Assembly (NCBI RefSeq): GCF_021568285.1
Contig: NZ_JAKGTQ010000006.1
Span: forward strand, 101,703-165,702
Source of the DNA: Rheinheimera sp. UJ63
GTDB taxonomy: Bacteria; Pseudomonadota; Gammaproteobacteria; Enterobacterales; Alteromonadaceae
Length of the DNA stretch: 64,000 nucleotides
Direction: 5' to 3'
Of this stretch, positions 63,961 to 64,000 are shown one piece after another. The notes below the pieces were generated by a model. It was given only the letters and a program-made list of their open reading frames with translations. It ran no database searches and was not told the origin of the DNA. The first letter of the stretch is position 1. The number at the start of each line of letters is the position of its first letter. The position numbers and the translations under genes are program-made.

Positions 63961-64000
63961 ATGCCTGCTTTAAAACAACCCGATATACGTCGGTTCTTTT
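63961..64000 (+). CDS. Start of a gene running off the right edge
   Basis: An ATG at 63961 with GAGAG 6 nt upstream begins MPALKQPDIRRFF and is open to the window end. Too short to identify. Confidence 0.35.
   Translation, partial: MPALKQPDIRRFF

Overview
The window looks like DNA of a marine-type gammaproteobacterium, probably in or near the Alteromonadales (Shewanella/Pseudoalteromonas/Colwellia-like). The grounds are the AT-rich base composition, a recC-recB-recD operon of gammaproteobacterial type, a type I-F CRISPR repeat and many small envelope proteins. This is a judgement from gene content; no 16S rRNA gene or other marker fixes the genus. The region is dense in accessory and defence functions. 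I cannot tell whether it is a chromosomal island region or a chromid: recCBD argues for a main chromosome, the P1-like parAB with palindromic sites for a plasmid-like past.

Region by region. (1) 1-9777, minus strand: a tightly coupled operon of SNF2 helicase, RecQ-like helicase, 320-aa protein and large P-loop ATPase, running off the left edge. It matches the restriction half (dpdE-F-G-H order) of the Dpd 7-deazaguanine DNA-modification system; no modification genes are visible here. (2) 9.8-11.6 kb: a decayed stretch with a dead IS3-family transposase. (3) 11.6-14.05 kb: parA-parB flanked by two copies of a perfect palindrome (candidate parS). (4) 14.2-18.1 kb: a small acidic protein, a dGTPase-family HD hydrolase translationally coupled to a 24-codon leader ORF, and a pair of related genes, one a WYL-type regulator. 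(5) 18.6-24.6 kb: a TPR protein, an accessory signal peptidase I, a lipoprotein and a secreted subtilase, with a shared 5' sequence element upstream of three of the four. (6) 24.6-26.7 kb: a truncated IS21-type istB, an unknown gene and a secreted Cys-rich 21-aa repeat protein. (7) 26.7-35.5 kb: a type I-F CRISPR-Cas interference module (cas3, cas8f, cas5f, cas7f, cas6f, 26 repeats) without cas1 and with the Cas2 domain missing from Cas3; a LexA-box-like site lies in its promoter region. (8) 35.5-37.0 kb: a hipBA locus whose hipA carries an in-frame stop and is cut off by the distal end of the CRISPR array. (9) 37.5-46.1 kb: recC-recB-recD. (10) 46.4-54.8 kb: an eight-gene operon with two lipoproteins, two single-pass periplasmic proteins (one with PEGA repeats and an FGE-like domain), a 36-aa membrane peptide, a TolQ/MotA-type channel and two proteins that join an ExbD/TolR-like proton-motive helix to a coiled coil and a von Willebrand A domain. 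(11) 55.2-57.5 kb: two membrane proteins on the minus strand. (12) 57.9-58.45 kb: 26 tandem 22-bp units, homogeneous in the centre and diverged at both edges. (13) 59-64 kb: small genes (an orphan DUF2384 antitoxin-like protein, an outer-membrane barrel, tiny membrane peptides), paired stem-loops and a frameshifted primase-like gene.

How the genes fit together: Dpd restriction, dGTPase, CRISPR interference, HipBA and RecBCD are all linked to DNA defence or integrity, so this is a plausible defence island. The strongest candidate for an undescribed system is the 46.4-54.8 kb operon. It reads as a proton-driven inner-membrane stator whose two rod subunits end in vWA domains, with lipoprotein, PEGA and FGE-like partners in the periplasm. 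Its function cannot be deduced from sequence.
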